Shown here piece after piece: positions 18,655 to 26,138 of a DNA stretch of 33,230 bases. A model generated the notes under the pieces. The model was not told the DNA's origin. It saw nothing but the letters and a program-made list of their open reading frames with translations, and ran no database searches. The position numbers were made by a program, and so were the translations under genes. How positions within the stretch are numbered: position 1 is the first letter of the stretch; every line of letters begins with the position of its first letter. Origin of the DNA: an uncultured Bacteroidales bacterium (GTDB lineage Bacteria > Bacteroidota > Bacteroidia > Bacteroidales > UBA932); NCBI GenBank assembly GCA_944322925.1, contig CALUQM010000024.1:1-33230 (forward strand). The letters run 5' to 3'.

Positions 18655-19686
18655 TCAAAGTTCGACGTTTTCGAACGATATTACCCAGCCGTTTACAATG
18701 ATGCGTGTCTGGAACCAGCTGTCGTTGTCGATGAAGAAAGTTATGGCGTATTCGTCCTGCCTGTCAAGGTACTCCTGGTCGCTCCACTCCGAGCGGTGTT
18801 CCTCAATCTCCTGAAGAGAGAGGAACCAGGTAAGATCTATGTCCAGCAGTTCCGAACCGGTAAGATTGTTCCTTATCACGAGCCGCGGCGCGAAGTCGCG
18901 CATCAGTCTCGAAGTGCTGAACTCCGCTACAACCGCACTGGACGAGGCCACTGCGCCATCCCCGGATGCCGGCGCCGTCTCCGCTCCGGCGTACGTATTC
19001 CGTGAGGAATTACTGCCGCTTGTTCCTGCGAGGAAACAAGGCTTGTAGATCACTTCGTCCTCGCCGAGCGGAGAAGCATCGCAGGCAAGGGTTCCGCATC
19101 TGTCCTCCAGAGCGAAATCGTAATCTTCAGGGGCAAGTTCCTTATCGCCCTGCATCGGCATGAGTATGACCCTGACAGTATGGGTACATTTCATCATATC
19201 CACGGTTACTGTCCGGAGAGTACCGTCTATATCGGTGTCGAGGGTACCGATGAGCAGGCTGTTGAGCCTTTCAGAACTCAGGCCGCCGGCGTCCCTTGCG
19301 ACACTGGCCGTCAGTTTCTCCTCAGGATCGCCCTCGTTCATCTCCGGTATGATGAAATCCTGCGCTCCGGAGCTGCCGGCGAAGGCAACGAGAGAGTATT
19401 CCCCTGCGGTTGTCAGGGGAATACGTATCCTGAAGTCTTCATCACCTCTCACACCTTCCGCCCTTTCCTGCATGACGAGGCTTCCGCTGCCGTCAAAGAC
19501 ATAAAGGTGGACCCAGTCGGCTTCCTGGCTGAAAGCATCCGCCCCTACAATATTATAAGTGTAACGGAATACCACATCCAGACCGCATCTGCTCAGATCA
19601 TCCTTGATGCAGGAAGAAAACAGCAGAGCCGCCGGCAGGACGAGCGATCTGACAAGAAATCGTGCGATATGATGTATTGTTCCCAT
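18655..19686 (-). CDS. FimB/Mfa2-family pilus anchor lipoprotein (left operon)
   Basis: Members of this family (Mfa2/FimB of Porphyromonas) anchor the pilus base in the outer membrane and limit its length. The 343-residue protein has a lipobox SSC (Cys26) followed by the family motif CIKDDLSRCG, then a Tyr-rich first strand, ADAFSQEADWVHLYVFDGSGSLV, and TVDMMKCTHTVRVIL in the middle. No Thr-Arg/Lys maturation site is seen, as expected for a protein that stays lipid-bound. It ends IIVNGWVISFENVEL, much like the last strand of the adjacent fimbrillin. It follows the major fimbrillin by 20 bases. Confidence 0.9.
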   Translation of the reverse strand: MGTIHHIARFLVRSLVLPAALLFSSCIKDDLSRCGLDVVFRYTYNIVGADAFSQEADWVHLYVFDGSGSLVMQERAEGVRGDEDFRIRIPLTTAGEYSLVAFAGSSGAQDFIIPEMNEGDPEEKLTASVARDAGGLSSERLNSLLIGTLDTDIDGTLRTVTVDMMKCTHTVRVILMPMQGDKELAPEDYDFALEDRCGTLACDASPLGEDEVIYKPCFLAGTSGSNSSRNTYAGAETAPASGDGAVASSSAVVAEFSTSRLMRDFAPRLVIRNNLTGSELLDIDLTWFLSLQEIEEHRSEWSDQEYLDRQDEYAITFFIDNDSWFQTRIIVNGWVISFENVEL

Positions 19687-19706
19687 TTTTTACCCGCAAG
19701 GGCCGG

Positions 19707-21476
19707 TTATTTAAGAATGATATCCTGCGAACTGATAACCCAAGGATTGGCCTTGACCTCCACGATCATGTAGAGAGGATACTGGTCGATCTCCTCATCG
19801 GTGATAACATCAGGATTCCAGCCGCCAGGGATATCGGTACCCATGCCGCCGAGACCGGTGATGTTCAGTTTGTAGACAGTGTTGCGCATTACCGAGTAAT
19901 AATGCTCCTTGGCATCAGCCTTATCGACTGTCGGCGCCACGTAATTCTGATCCTTTATAAAATAGAGGTAATACATGATACCGTCGGTATAAACCTTGAT
20001 GTTGTAGGTTGCACGCCAGGTCGAAATCTTGCTCTGGTCAGGAGTTCCGCCATTATATGCTGTCTGCAGGTCAGCAGTAGCTTTTGCCAAATCTGCCGCT
20101 TCCTGAGTCTGCTCTTCTGCCGGAACAGCCTTGGCCGGACTGAAGGCGCCTGGATATTTTGTCTGGATATCCGAAAGTTTCGTGAAATACTCGTCATTGT
20201 AGCAGTAGAAGCAGTTTGAACCTGCAATATTGTCGCTCAACCCTTCGCCGAGAGTTGCCTTCCACTGGAACACGAGACCGGTAGTGTTGCCGTTCAAGGC
20301 CTCTTTCACGGCTGAATTCAGATAGGTGGAGTTATTCTCCATGCAGTAGATTGTAGCAAGTTGATTGCTTTCGTCATAATATGGCAGTTCTGCATACTTG
20401 TCCTCTACTGCAGTGTAGTTGTAGGCAGGGACGTAGTCATCGCCATTCGGATTGCTGAAAGTAAGGGTCCTGAATTCAGATAGCGTATTGTAATAGTCCG
20501 TATCCGTAGAGCCGGATGCTGCGCTTTCGCTAATCCACTTTGCACCTGGAGTAATCAGGGTATTGTACCAGTTTTCCACTGTCGTGGCTCCGCTTGTCTG
20601 TTCACTTTCTGTCCTCAGCCAGTGCTGCTGCAGATAGGCTTTTTTGGGTCCGTTCAGAAGTTTGAAACCCTGAAGGGTCACTTTGGTGACCGGCTCTACG
20701 GCAGTTTCCGCATGAGATGACGGGAAGCGCGTATTGATTGCGTCGAGAGCATCGCCGCTGCCGTCAGTGCTTTCAATGGCAAGGTCAGTGAGTGCGCCGT
20801 TGACAGTCGGGGAGATTTTCACTGCAAGACGGTCGAGACGGATGACATCAGAGCATCTGGCAGGATTGTCGTAAGTATTCTCCTCACTGATGGTAATAGG
20901 TTCGCCTGTGATATCGTCACTGCCGTTGCTTTCGTTGAACATCATGAATTTTGAAGCGGAAGCAGTCGCATTGACACTGGCATAGTCGCTCTGCATCGTG
21001 GCCTGTGTAACGTCTGTCATGACGACACTTGCCGGAGCATCAGCAATAGTACCCCAGACTGAAGCCGACTTGTCGTTTGCTATTACGAATACCTCATAAG
21101 TACCGGCAGCGGCGACCTTGATACGCGGAGTGGCATAACCGGTATATGTTTCACCTGCATCGACGCTTATCTGGGAAAGGTCGCTGCCCTTGACAAGAAA
21201 ACTCTGGGCGGAGGCAGTATTGTCTCCAGTAGGTTTCAGAATAATCCTGATGTTGGAAAAAGCATTTTCCGCTTCGGTTCCTTCCTCGGTATCATGCTCT
21301 CCGGGAGCAGTCTTCGTAGCCAGGACAGAAGTCGGACCGACTACCTGGATCTGCATGTACGCGCCTTCGACGGGCTCCTGGTTCTGAGTGTCGTCCGAAG
21401 AAAGCTTCTCTTCCTTGTTGCAGGCCATAAGCCCCAAGGTCAGAAGGCCGGCAAATAATAAAAATTTTGTCTTCAT
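19707..21476 (-). CDS. Mfa1-like major fimbrillin (left operon)
   Basis: Probably the main shaft subunit of the left type V pilus, 589 residues. It has a lipoprotein signal (LMAC, Cys19) and a Thr-Lys55-Thr maturation-like site in VLATKTAPG, after the first strand MQIQVVGPTSV. The C-terminal part follows the Mfa1 pattern: IMYYLYFIKDQN, then SVMRNTVYKLNITGLGGMG, then a last strand VEVKANPWVISSQDIIL. In type V pili this last strand is thought to fill the groove left in the next subunit after proteolysis. It lies third in the operon, after the DUF3868 gene and before the FimB/Mfa2 anchor, the usual order. Confidence 0.87.
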   Translation of the reverse strand: MKTKFLLFAGLLTLGLMACNKEEKLSSDDTQNQEPVEGAYMQIQVVGPTSVLATKTAPGEHDTEEGTEAENAFSNIRIILKPTGDNTASAQSFLVKGSDLSQISVDAGETYTGYATPRIKVAAAGTYEVFVIANDKSASVWGTIADAPASVVMTDVTQATMQSDYASVNATASASKFMMFNESNGSDDITGEPITISEENTYDNPARCSDVIRLDRLAVKISPTVNGALTDLAIESTDGSGDALDAINTRFPSSHAETAVEPVTKVTLQGFKLLNGPKKAYLQQHWLRTESEQTSGATTVENWYNTLITPGAKWISESAASGSTDTDYYNTLSEFRTLTFSNPNGDDYVPAYNYTAVEDKYAELPYYDESNQLATIYCMENNSTYLNSAVKEALNGNTTGLVFQWKATLGEGLSDNIAGSNCFYCYNDEYFTKLSDIQTKYPGAFSPAKAVPAEEQTQEAADLAKATADLQTAYNGGTPDQSKISTWRATYNIKVYTDGIMYYLYFIKDQNYVAPTVDKADAKEHYYSVMRNTVYKLNITGLGGMGTDIPGGWNPDVITDEEIDQYPLYMIVEVKANPWVISSQDIILK

Positions 21477-21497
21477 GTTTTAGAATTTGATTTATAA

Positions 21498-23096
21498 TTA
21501 TTGTTCAATATGTTTTTCCTGTCGTGTTTCGGGCTCCAGCTGGTCGATTACGCCGGCGACCTGCAGAAGGTTGTGCGCGGCATCTGCGTTTCCGGCTTCC
21601 GAAGCCATGCCGAGAATGCGTCCGGCCATTTCATAATCGGATGAACGCGCGTAAGCTACTCCGAGGATATTGAGCAGCGCGGCATCTTCGGCAGAAACCG
21701 TTTTCCCCGATGCCGGATCAGCCTGCCCGTCCAGGCTTCTGTATTCGACACCTCTCAGCACAGCTATCGCTTTCCCGGCATTTCCTTCTTCAAGAGCGTC
21801 AAGAGCCAGATCTCCGAGAACTGCCGGAGAATCAGGGAAATATCCGGCAGCGACCGCCATGGCGTCTTCATATTCCTTCGAACCGGCAGGATAGGAACCT
21901 GCAACCTTATAGATTTCATCGAGGTTAAGATCCTGAGGCCTTTCATACACCATTCTACGCGCTTCTTCGATATCGAAATTCCGCACCTCGTATTCAATCC
22001 TGTACGTACAGTGCCTGAGACCCGGATAAATATTGTCGACAAGCCAACGGTATTCTTCTTCCGTAAGAATAGCCCGCATCTGTCTCTCGCATTCATTTCG
22101 GTCTTCCGTATAAGTGTCTATAATGCCGGTCACTATGGCTTTTTTCCTGAAATCCGATCCGGCAAGAGCGGCCTTGAGTCCTTCCCAGTCTTCTCCGCTC
22201 CACTCAACAGTAAGCAGAGACCTGTCCACATCGGTATTTCCGGAGATATAGTCGGCGAATGTTCTGGCGCGCCGGTTGGAGAGCTTCATATTGTACTCGT
22301 ATGTTCCTTCCGGAGAGGTAAAACCTGCTACGTATATACCTGTAATGGTGATATAGTCGCGGTCCTTGACTATCGCTACCGACTTTGTGACAGTGTCGAG
22401 CACAGCCTTGTTGTCTGCCCATGACGGAAGGATATCGTATCTGTCCCACCTGTACTGTATCCTGGCTATCCTGTGTTCCTGTCTTCTCTTTACCGGCTCC
22501 GGTTCAGGCGCTATCCTGGACGTTTTCCACACAGGGATGAATTCCTGCAGCACAGGATCCTCCATGACATGCTCCGAAGTGCCTTCTCCGCATTCCGCAC
22601 AGCCTGATACACTCTCCCTGAGCTCTACCCTGCCGCCAAGCATCCACCTGTGATATGGAACGGATGACATGTAAGTGTATTCCTGGGCTGAACCGTTTTT
22701 TCTCATGATGACGGCAATGGCGGAATTCCGCACGGAGTCGGCTTCCTTTTCAAGGGCTTCCTTCCTAAGGAATACCCTGTGTCTGGCCCTCCCGTCGATG
22801 ATAACGGCTCCGAAATCGCACTCCTCGGTGCTGTCGGCAGAAATCAGTACCGGAGTAAGCGTTATCGTATGCTGGGTCCTTATTCTGGTGCTGTCGAGGA
22901 TGATTTTCATGCTGAGAGTCACATCATCGCCGTTTTTCGACAACTCGCGGTCTTCGAATTTCATGGCATCGGCATAGGTTGTCCGGTCCTCCCTGCCGGA
23001 CTGAAGTCCAGCCATGTCGGAAACAGGCTGTCCTGCCGCAGAAATCCCTGCAAAGAACAGCAGAATCATATATATGTTATACAGGAGTGAAGCCAT
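21498..23096 (-). CDS. DUF3868 / OmpA-like / TPR-like protein of the left pilus operon
   Basis: A 532-residue exported protein with a signal peptide (MASLLYNIYMILLFFAGIS). A DUF3868-type domain spans about residues 45-190, including a CxxC motif (CAEC). An OmpA-like domain at about 232-285 has GFTSPEGTYEYNMKLSNRRA, where the canonical Asp of GHTD is Ser. The C-terminal third has TPR-like helices. It is presumably an envelope scaffold linking the pilus to peptidoglycan or the outer membrane; this role is inferred. The ATG at 23096 lies two bases after the DUF3575 stop. A frame open back to 23270 overlaps that gene and has no signal peptide, so it was not used. It is paralogous to 24594-26078. 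Confidence 0.88.
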   Translation of the reverse strand: MASLLYNIYMILLFFAGISAAGQPVSDMAGLQSGREDRTTYADAMKFEDRELSKNGDDVTLSMKIILDSTRIRTQHTITLTPVLISADSTEECDFGAVIIDGRARHRVFLRKEALEKEADSVRNSAIAVIMRKNGSAQEYTYMSSVPYHRWMLGGRVELRESVSGCAECGEGTSEHVMEDPVLQEFIPVWKTSRIAPEPEPVKRRQEHRIARIQYRWDRYDILPSWADNKAVLDTVTKSVAIVKDRDYITITGIYVAGFTSPEGTYEYNMKLSNRRARTFADYISGNTDVDRSLLTVEWSGEDWEGLKAALAGSDFRKKAIVTGIIDTYTEDRNECERQMRAILTEEEYRWLVDNIYPGLRHCTYRIEYEVRNFDIEEARRMVYERPQDLNLDEIYKVAGSYPAGSKEYEDAMAVAAGYFPDSPAVLGDLALDALEEGNAGKAIAVLRGVEYRSLDGQADPASGKTVSAEDAALLNILGVAYARSSDYEMAGRILGMASEAGNADAAHNLLQVAGVIDQLEPETRQEKHIEQ

Positions 23097-23098
23097 AG

Positions 23099-23704
23099 TC
23101 AGTCTATTATGTAGATAATGGTAATGGCGGCCTTGGTAGGACCGAAATAATTGTGATGTCCCGTCCCGGTCTTCATGCCGCAGACAGGGGTCGTGAATGC
23201 AGAATAATCGGACCTCACGTAACCGATGCCGGCCGCAAGTTCCAGATTCCATCTTTTGCCGAGCAGCCACTGATAGCCGTAGCTGACTCCTGCACCGTAA
23301 TACCAGCCCTCATGTCTGGAATTTCGGCAGTCTCCGAACAGTCCGAAAGGAGTCGACACATTGCCTGTATTGAACTGGCCTCCGTGGAGATGCAGCCCGA
23401 AAAAGTGACCGTTGAATTTTTCGCAAAGCCAGTAACGGGCCTCAGGCTGGACGAGAAAGTGCTTCCACTTCCTGTTTTCGCTGAAATCCCAGGCATTATA
23501 GTTGCCTGATATGTCCAGAGTCCATTTCGGAGCAAGGGCAACTTCAACTCCGAGATTGACAGTAGCGGCAGCATCATACAGAAGATTCGTCTTGACGGCA
23601 AAACTCTGTGCTCCGGATTCCTGCCCGGTTGCAATCATCAGCAAAAAAAATCCGCACAGCGCCGCTGTCACGCTGCACAGGGTACGGTTGATCTTAGTCA
23701 CCAC
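23099..23704 (-). CDS. DUF3575 outer-membrane barrel-like protein, first gene of the left pilus operon
   Basis: A 201-residue exported protein with a signal peptide ending near GAQ (residue 33). Alternating aromatic strands follow, with the segments AVKTNLLYDAAATVNLGVE, PEARYWLCEKFNGHF and GVSYGYQWLLGKRWNLEL, which are typical of DUF3575 and look like a small outer-membrane beta-barrel. Such genes commonly open Bacteroidales fimbrial operons, but their exact role is not known to me. The start is GTG; no ATG is available before the signal peptide. By eye about three quarters of the mature residues match the divergent paralogue at 23995-24591. Confidence 0.88.
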   Translation of the reverse strand: MVTKINRTLCSVTAALCGFFLLMIATGQESGAQSFAVKTNLLYDAAATVNLGVEVALAPKWTLDISGNYNAWDFSENRKWKHFLVQPEARYWLCEKFNGHFFGLHLHGGQFNTGNVSTPFGLFGDCRNSRHEGWYYGAGVSYGYQWLLGKRWNLELAAGIGYVRSDYSAFTTPVCGMKTGTGHHNYFGPTKAAITIIYIID

Positions 23705-23775
23705 AAAAAACTTAGTTTATTCCGTAAAATACTGATATTCACTACATCGTGTTCTAATATTCTATCCCGGGATCA

Positions 23776-23806
23776 CAAAAATCCGACGTTTTAAGCGTAC
23801 GTTAAA
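23776..23806 (-). promoter_or_regulatory. candidate promoter of the left pilus operon
   Basis: On the minus strand TTTA (23806-23803), a 19-base spacer and GATTTTTG (23783-23776) approximate the Bacteroidota TTTG-N19-TAnnTTTG consensus with one mismatch in each box. The start would be near 23769, inside the ATCCCGGGAT palindrome. The palindromic site S1 fills the spacer, so a bound protein would compete with RNA polymerase. Confidence 0.4.
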
Positions 23807-23808
23807 AA
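23788..23808. repeat. palindromic site S1 (operator candidate)
   Basis: GTTTTAA-GCGTACG-TTAAAA followed by A: a copy of the 21-bp site S3 with a changed first spacer base and last arm base. It lies between the predicted -33 and -7 boxes of the left operon. Confidence 0.6.
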
Positions 23809-23811
23809 AAC

Positions 23812-23834
23812 AAACGTATGTTAAAACATGAAGG
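23812..23834. repeat. site S2: partial operator copy with duplicated start codon
   Basis: CGTATGTTAAAACATGAAGG (23815-23834) matches CGTACGTTAAAACATGAAGC at 23982-24001, which spans the right operon's operator and start codon, with 2 differences in 20 bases. The left arm of the palindrome is missing. It looks like a tandem duplicate of the start region. Confidence 0.6.
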
Positions 23835-23851
23835 TCCTTTCAGAATGCGGT

Positions 23852-23868
23852 TAAAATCCAGGATTTTA
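23852..23868. repeat. perfect palindrome in the pilus control region
   Basis: TAAAATCC-A-GGATTTTA has perfect 8-bp arms around one base. It sits midway between S1 and S3 and differs in sequence from them, so it may be a site for a second regulator. Confidence 0.5.
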
Positions 23869-23906
23869 TGTTTTTCCACAGGTTTTAATGCCTCGGTTTT
23901 ACGGAC

Positions 23907-23925
23907 TTATGAAAAATATTCATAA
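23907..23925. repeat. palindrome upstream of the right pilus promoter
   Basis: TTATGAA-AAATA-TTCATAA has perfect 7-bp arms. It ends six bases before the predicted -33 box of the right operon, a typical place for an activator. Confidence 0.4.
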
Positions 23926-23930
23926 TAAGA

Positions 23931-23960
23931 TTTAATTTTAAAAAATTATAATTAACTTTG
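23931..23960 (+). promoter_or_regulatory. promoter of the right pilus operon
   Basis: A -33 box TTTA (23931-23934), an 18-base spacer and a perfect -7 box TAACTTTG (23953-23960). The start would be near 23966, leaving a leader of about 29 bases that consists almost wholly of palindrome S3. Confidence 0.6.
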
Positions 23961-23973
23961 CTTCCCCATTAGC

Positions 23974-23994
23974 GTTTTAAACGTACGTTAAAAC
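23974..23994. repeat. palindromic site S3 overlapping the right operon leader (operator or RNA hairpin)
   Basis: GTTTTAA-ACGTACG-TTAAAAC has perfect 7-bp arms and ends directly against the ATG at 23995. As DNA it could be an operator just downstream of the transcription start. As RNA it would fold into a hairpin that covers the ribosome-binding region. Confidence 0.65.
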
Positions 23995-24591
23995 ATGAAG
24001 CAAAGTTTAAAGCAAGGATTGATTGTGAGTGTCTGCTGCCTGTTGTTCTGGAATCTGTCCGGAATGACGGGAATTCATGCGCAGAACCTTGCTGTCAAAA
24101 CAAATATTCTCTACGATGCCACGGCCTCGGTAAATGTCGGGGCCGAAGTGGCTCTCGCGCCGGAATGGACCCTCGACGTTTCTGGCAACTACAACGCCTG
24201 GGACTATCGCGACAACCGCAAATGGAGACATTTCCTGGTACAGCCTGAGGCGAGATACTGGTTCTGCGAGAAATTCAACGGCCATTTCGTAGGCATTCAC
24301 CTTCACGGAGGCCAGTTCAACGTCGGAAACGTGCGCACTCCTTTCGGACTGTTCGGAGACTGCCGCAACACGCGGCACGAAGGCTGGTACTACGGAGCGG
24401 GCATAAGCTACGGCTATCAGTGGCTGCTCGGCAAAAGATGGAACTTCGAGCTGAGCATCGGAGCCGGTTACACGGGTTCCGACTACGGCGTTTACGAGAA
24501 TCCGGTATGCGGGGCATATCTCGGACCGGAACACCACGATTATTTCGGCATCACGAAGGCTTCCGTCTCCATAATATTCATAATCTTCTGA
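23995..24591 (+). CDS. DUF3575 outer-membrane barrel-like protein, first gene of the right pilus operon
   Basis: A 198-residue exported protein with a signal peptide ending near HAQ (residue 30). Its mature part begins NLAVKTNILYDATASVNVG and shares long identical stretches with the divergent paralogue at 23099-23704, such as PFGLFGDCRN, RHEGWYYGAG and YGYQWLLGKRWN. It has the barrel-like alternation and aromatic pattern of DUF3575 proteins. The signal peptides of the two paralogues differ strongly while the mature parts agree, which suggests selection on the mature barrel. The ATG is fixed by the promoter and by the abutting palindrome S3. Confidence 0.9.
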   Translation: MKQSLKQGLIVSVCCLLFWNLSGMTGIHAQNLAVKTNILYDATASVNVGAEVALAPEWTLDVSGNYNAWDYRDNRKWRHFLVQPEARYWFCEKFNGHFVGIHLHGGQFNVGNVRTPFGLFGDCRNTRHEGWYYGAGISYGYQWLLGKRWNFELSIGAGYTGSDYGVYENPVCGAYLGPEHHDYFGITKASVSIIFIIF

Positions 24592-24593
24592 CA

Positions 24594-26078
24594 ATGAAAA
24601 CCAAACTTCATATATTATGTATCGTCCTGCTTGCCTCGGGCCTTTCTGCCGCTGCGGGAACAGACGGAAAAGACAGCGGAACAAGCTATCTCAACGCGAT
24701 ACGGTTCGACAACAGGACACTGGAGAAAGGCGGACGCGAAGTCACCCTGGACATGGACATCGTTCTGGACAGTGCGAAAATAAGGACACAGCACACTGTC
24801 ATGCTGACTCCGGTACTCGTATCGTCCGACGGCTCGAGGGAATTTCCTTTCGGGACGGTGATAGTGGACGGCAGGGCACGGCACAAGGTTTTCATGAGAA
24901 AAAATGCCCTGAAGGACCTGAATCCGCAGCGAGACTCGGCACTATCCATAATATTGAGGAAAAACAATTCGGAACAGGAGTACGCATACCTGTCTTCCAT
25001 TCCCTACGACAGAGCAATGCTCGACGGAAGACTGGAAATACGGGAATGTGTCAGAGGGTGCATCGATTGCGGCGAGGGAGATTCCACTGCCGTACTGGAA
25101 TCTCCGGTACTCGAGAAATTCATTCCGCAATGGAAAACTTCGAGGATAGAACCGGATCCGGAACCTGTCAAGCACAGGGAAGAAAGCAGGGTGGCCAGGC
25201 TGCAGTTCCAGTGGGACAAATACGATATTCTCGAAAACTGGCAGGACAATGCTGCAGTGCTTGACACTGTGACAAGCTCCATCGCCCTGGTCAAGGACAA
25301 GGACTATATCGTCATCACGGGTATCTACGTGGCAGGTTACGCCTCTCCCGAGGGTACATGGGAATACAATATAAGACTGTCGCGCAACAGGGCGCAGTCC
25401 TTTGCGGAATATATTGCCGGACACAACGACGTGGACACCTCGCTGATAAGTGTGGAATGGAGCGGAGAGGACTGGGACGGTTTCAGGCATGCGCTCCAGA
25501 GGTCGTCCTTCCCTAAGAAAGACGACGTCATCGGAATAATCGACACTTTCACCGAAGACAGGAACGAATGCGAAAGACGCATGATGGATATCCTGAGCAG
25601 GGAAGAATACGTATGGCTGCTCAGAAACATATATCCTTATCTGAGGCACTGTATCTACAGGGTGGAATACGATGTGGAAGGCTTCGACCTCGACAGGGCA
25701 CGGACCGTAATACGGGAAAATCCGTCAGACCTGAGCCTGCAGGAGATGTATATGGTGGCCGGTTCTTACGAACCCGATTCCGTTGAATACGCTTACGCGA
25801 TGGAGACGGCTGCCAGACATTATCCGGACTCGCCGGCAGTAATGGGAGACAGGGCGCTGGCCGCCCTTGAAGAAGGAGATGCAGGGAAAGCCGTTTCAAT
25901 ACTCGAAGGCAGGGTTCCGGAAGACCGGTATGAACTTATGAATATCCTCGGAGTGGCATACGCCGGAGCAGGCGAATACGAAAAGGCCAGGGAGGCGTTC
26001 GAAAAGGCCGCCGGCGGAGAATGCGCGAATGCCAGATACAATCTGGGGCAGGTACTCGGAGTCATCGACCAGCTTTAA
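24594..26078 (+). CDS. DUF3868 / OmpA-like / TPR-like protein of the right pilus operon
   Basis: A 494-residue exported protein with a signal peptide (HILCIVLLASGLSAAAG). The DUF3868-type region spans about residues 35-185 and has a CxxC motif (CIDC). The OmpA-like motif GYASPEGTWEYNIRLSRNRA lies at about 248-267. TPR-like repeats follow, including ILGVAYAGAGEYEKAREAFE near the C-terminus. It starts two bases after the DUF3575 stop, exactly as in the left operon, and is its clear paralogue. An upstream frame from 24420 lies inside the DUF3575 gene and was rejected. The probable role is an envelope scaffold for the pilus, by inference. Confidence 0.88.
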   Translation: MKTKLHILCIVLLASGLSAAAGTDGKDSGTSYLNAIRFDNRTLEKGGREVTLDMDIVLDSAKIRTQHTVMLTPVLVSSDGSREFPFGTVIVDGRARHKVFMRKNALKDLNPQRDSALSIILRKNNSEQEYAYLSSIPYDRAMLDGRLEIRECVRGCIDCGEGDSTAVLESPVLEKFIPQWKTSRIEPDPEPVKHREESRVARLQFQWDKYDILENWQDNAAVLDTVTSSIALVKDKDYIVITGIYVAGYASPEGTWEYNIRLSRNRAQSFAEYIAGHNDVDTSLISVEWSGEDWDGFRHALQRSSFPKKDDVIGIIDTFTEDRNECERRMMDILSREEYVWLLRNIYPYLRHCIYRVEYDVEGFDLDRARTVIRENPSDLSLQEMYMVAGSYEPDSVEYAYAMETAARHYPDSPAVMGDRALAALEEGDAGKAVSILEGRVPEDRYELMNILGVAYAGAGEYEKAREAFEKAAGGECANARYNLGQVLGVIDQL

Positions 26079-26138
26079 GAATCGCATCAGACAATATCGG
26101 AGAAATATAGACAAACATTATTAATTCATCAAACGATC

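Larger units (their letters stand above)
23705..23994. promoter_or_regulatory. shared divergent control region of the two pilus operons
   Basis: This 290-base AT-rich region separates the two operons. It holds a predicted promoter on each strand, three related operator-like sites, and several other palindromes: ATCCCGGGAT (23764-23773), TAAAATCC-A-GGATTTTA (23852-23868) and TTATGAA-N5-TTCATAA (23907-23925). An eight-codon reading frame starts at 23828 (ATGAAG...) and looks like a duplicated copy of the right operon's operator plus start codon. I see no other gene here. Confidence 0.8.

Noticed and set aside
23097-23270. N-terminal extension of the left DUF3868 gene inside the DUF3575 gene
   Set aside because: The extension is out-of-frame DUF3575 coding sequence. 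It starts MAARQKM in both operons only because the overlapped DUF3575 codons are conserved. The internal ATG at 23096 begins a proper signal peptide two bases after the upstream stop.
23788-23994. Invertible promoter bounded by S1 and S3
   Set aside because: The sites are nearly self-complementary, but their centre bases and flanks place them as direct repeats, so site-specific recombination would delete rather than invert. Kept only as an alternative; the operator reading is simpler.
24420-24593. N-terminal extension of the right DUF3868 gene
   Set aside because: Same artefact as in the left operon. The ATG at 24594 starts the signal peptide.
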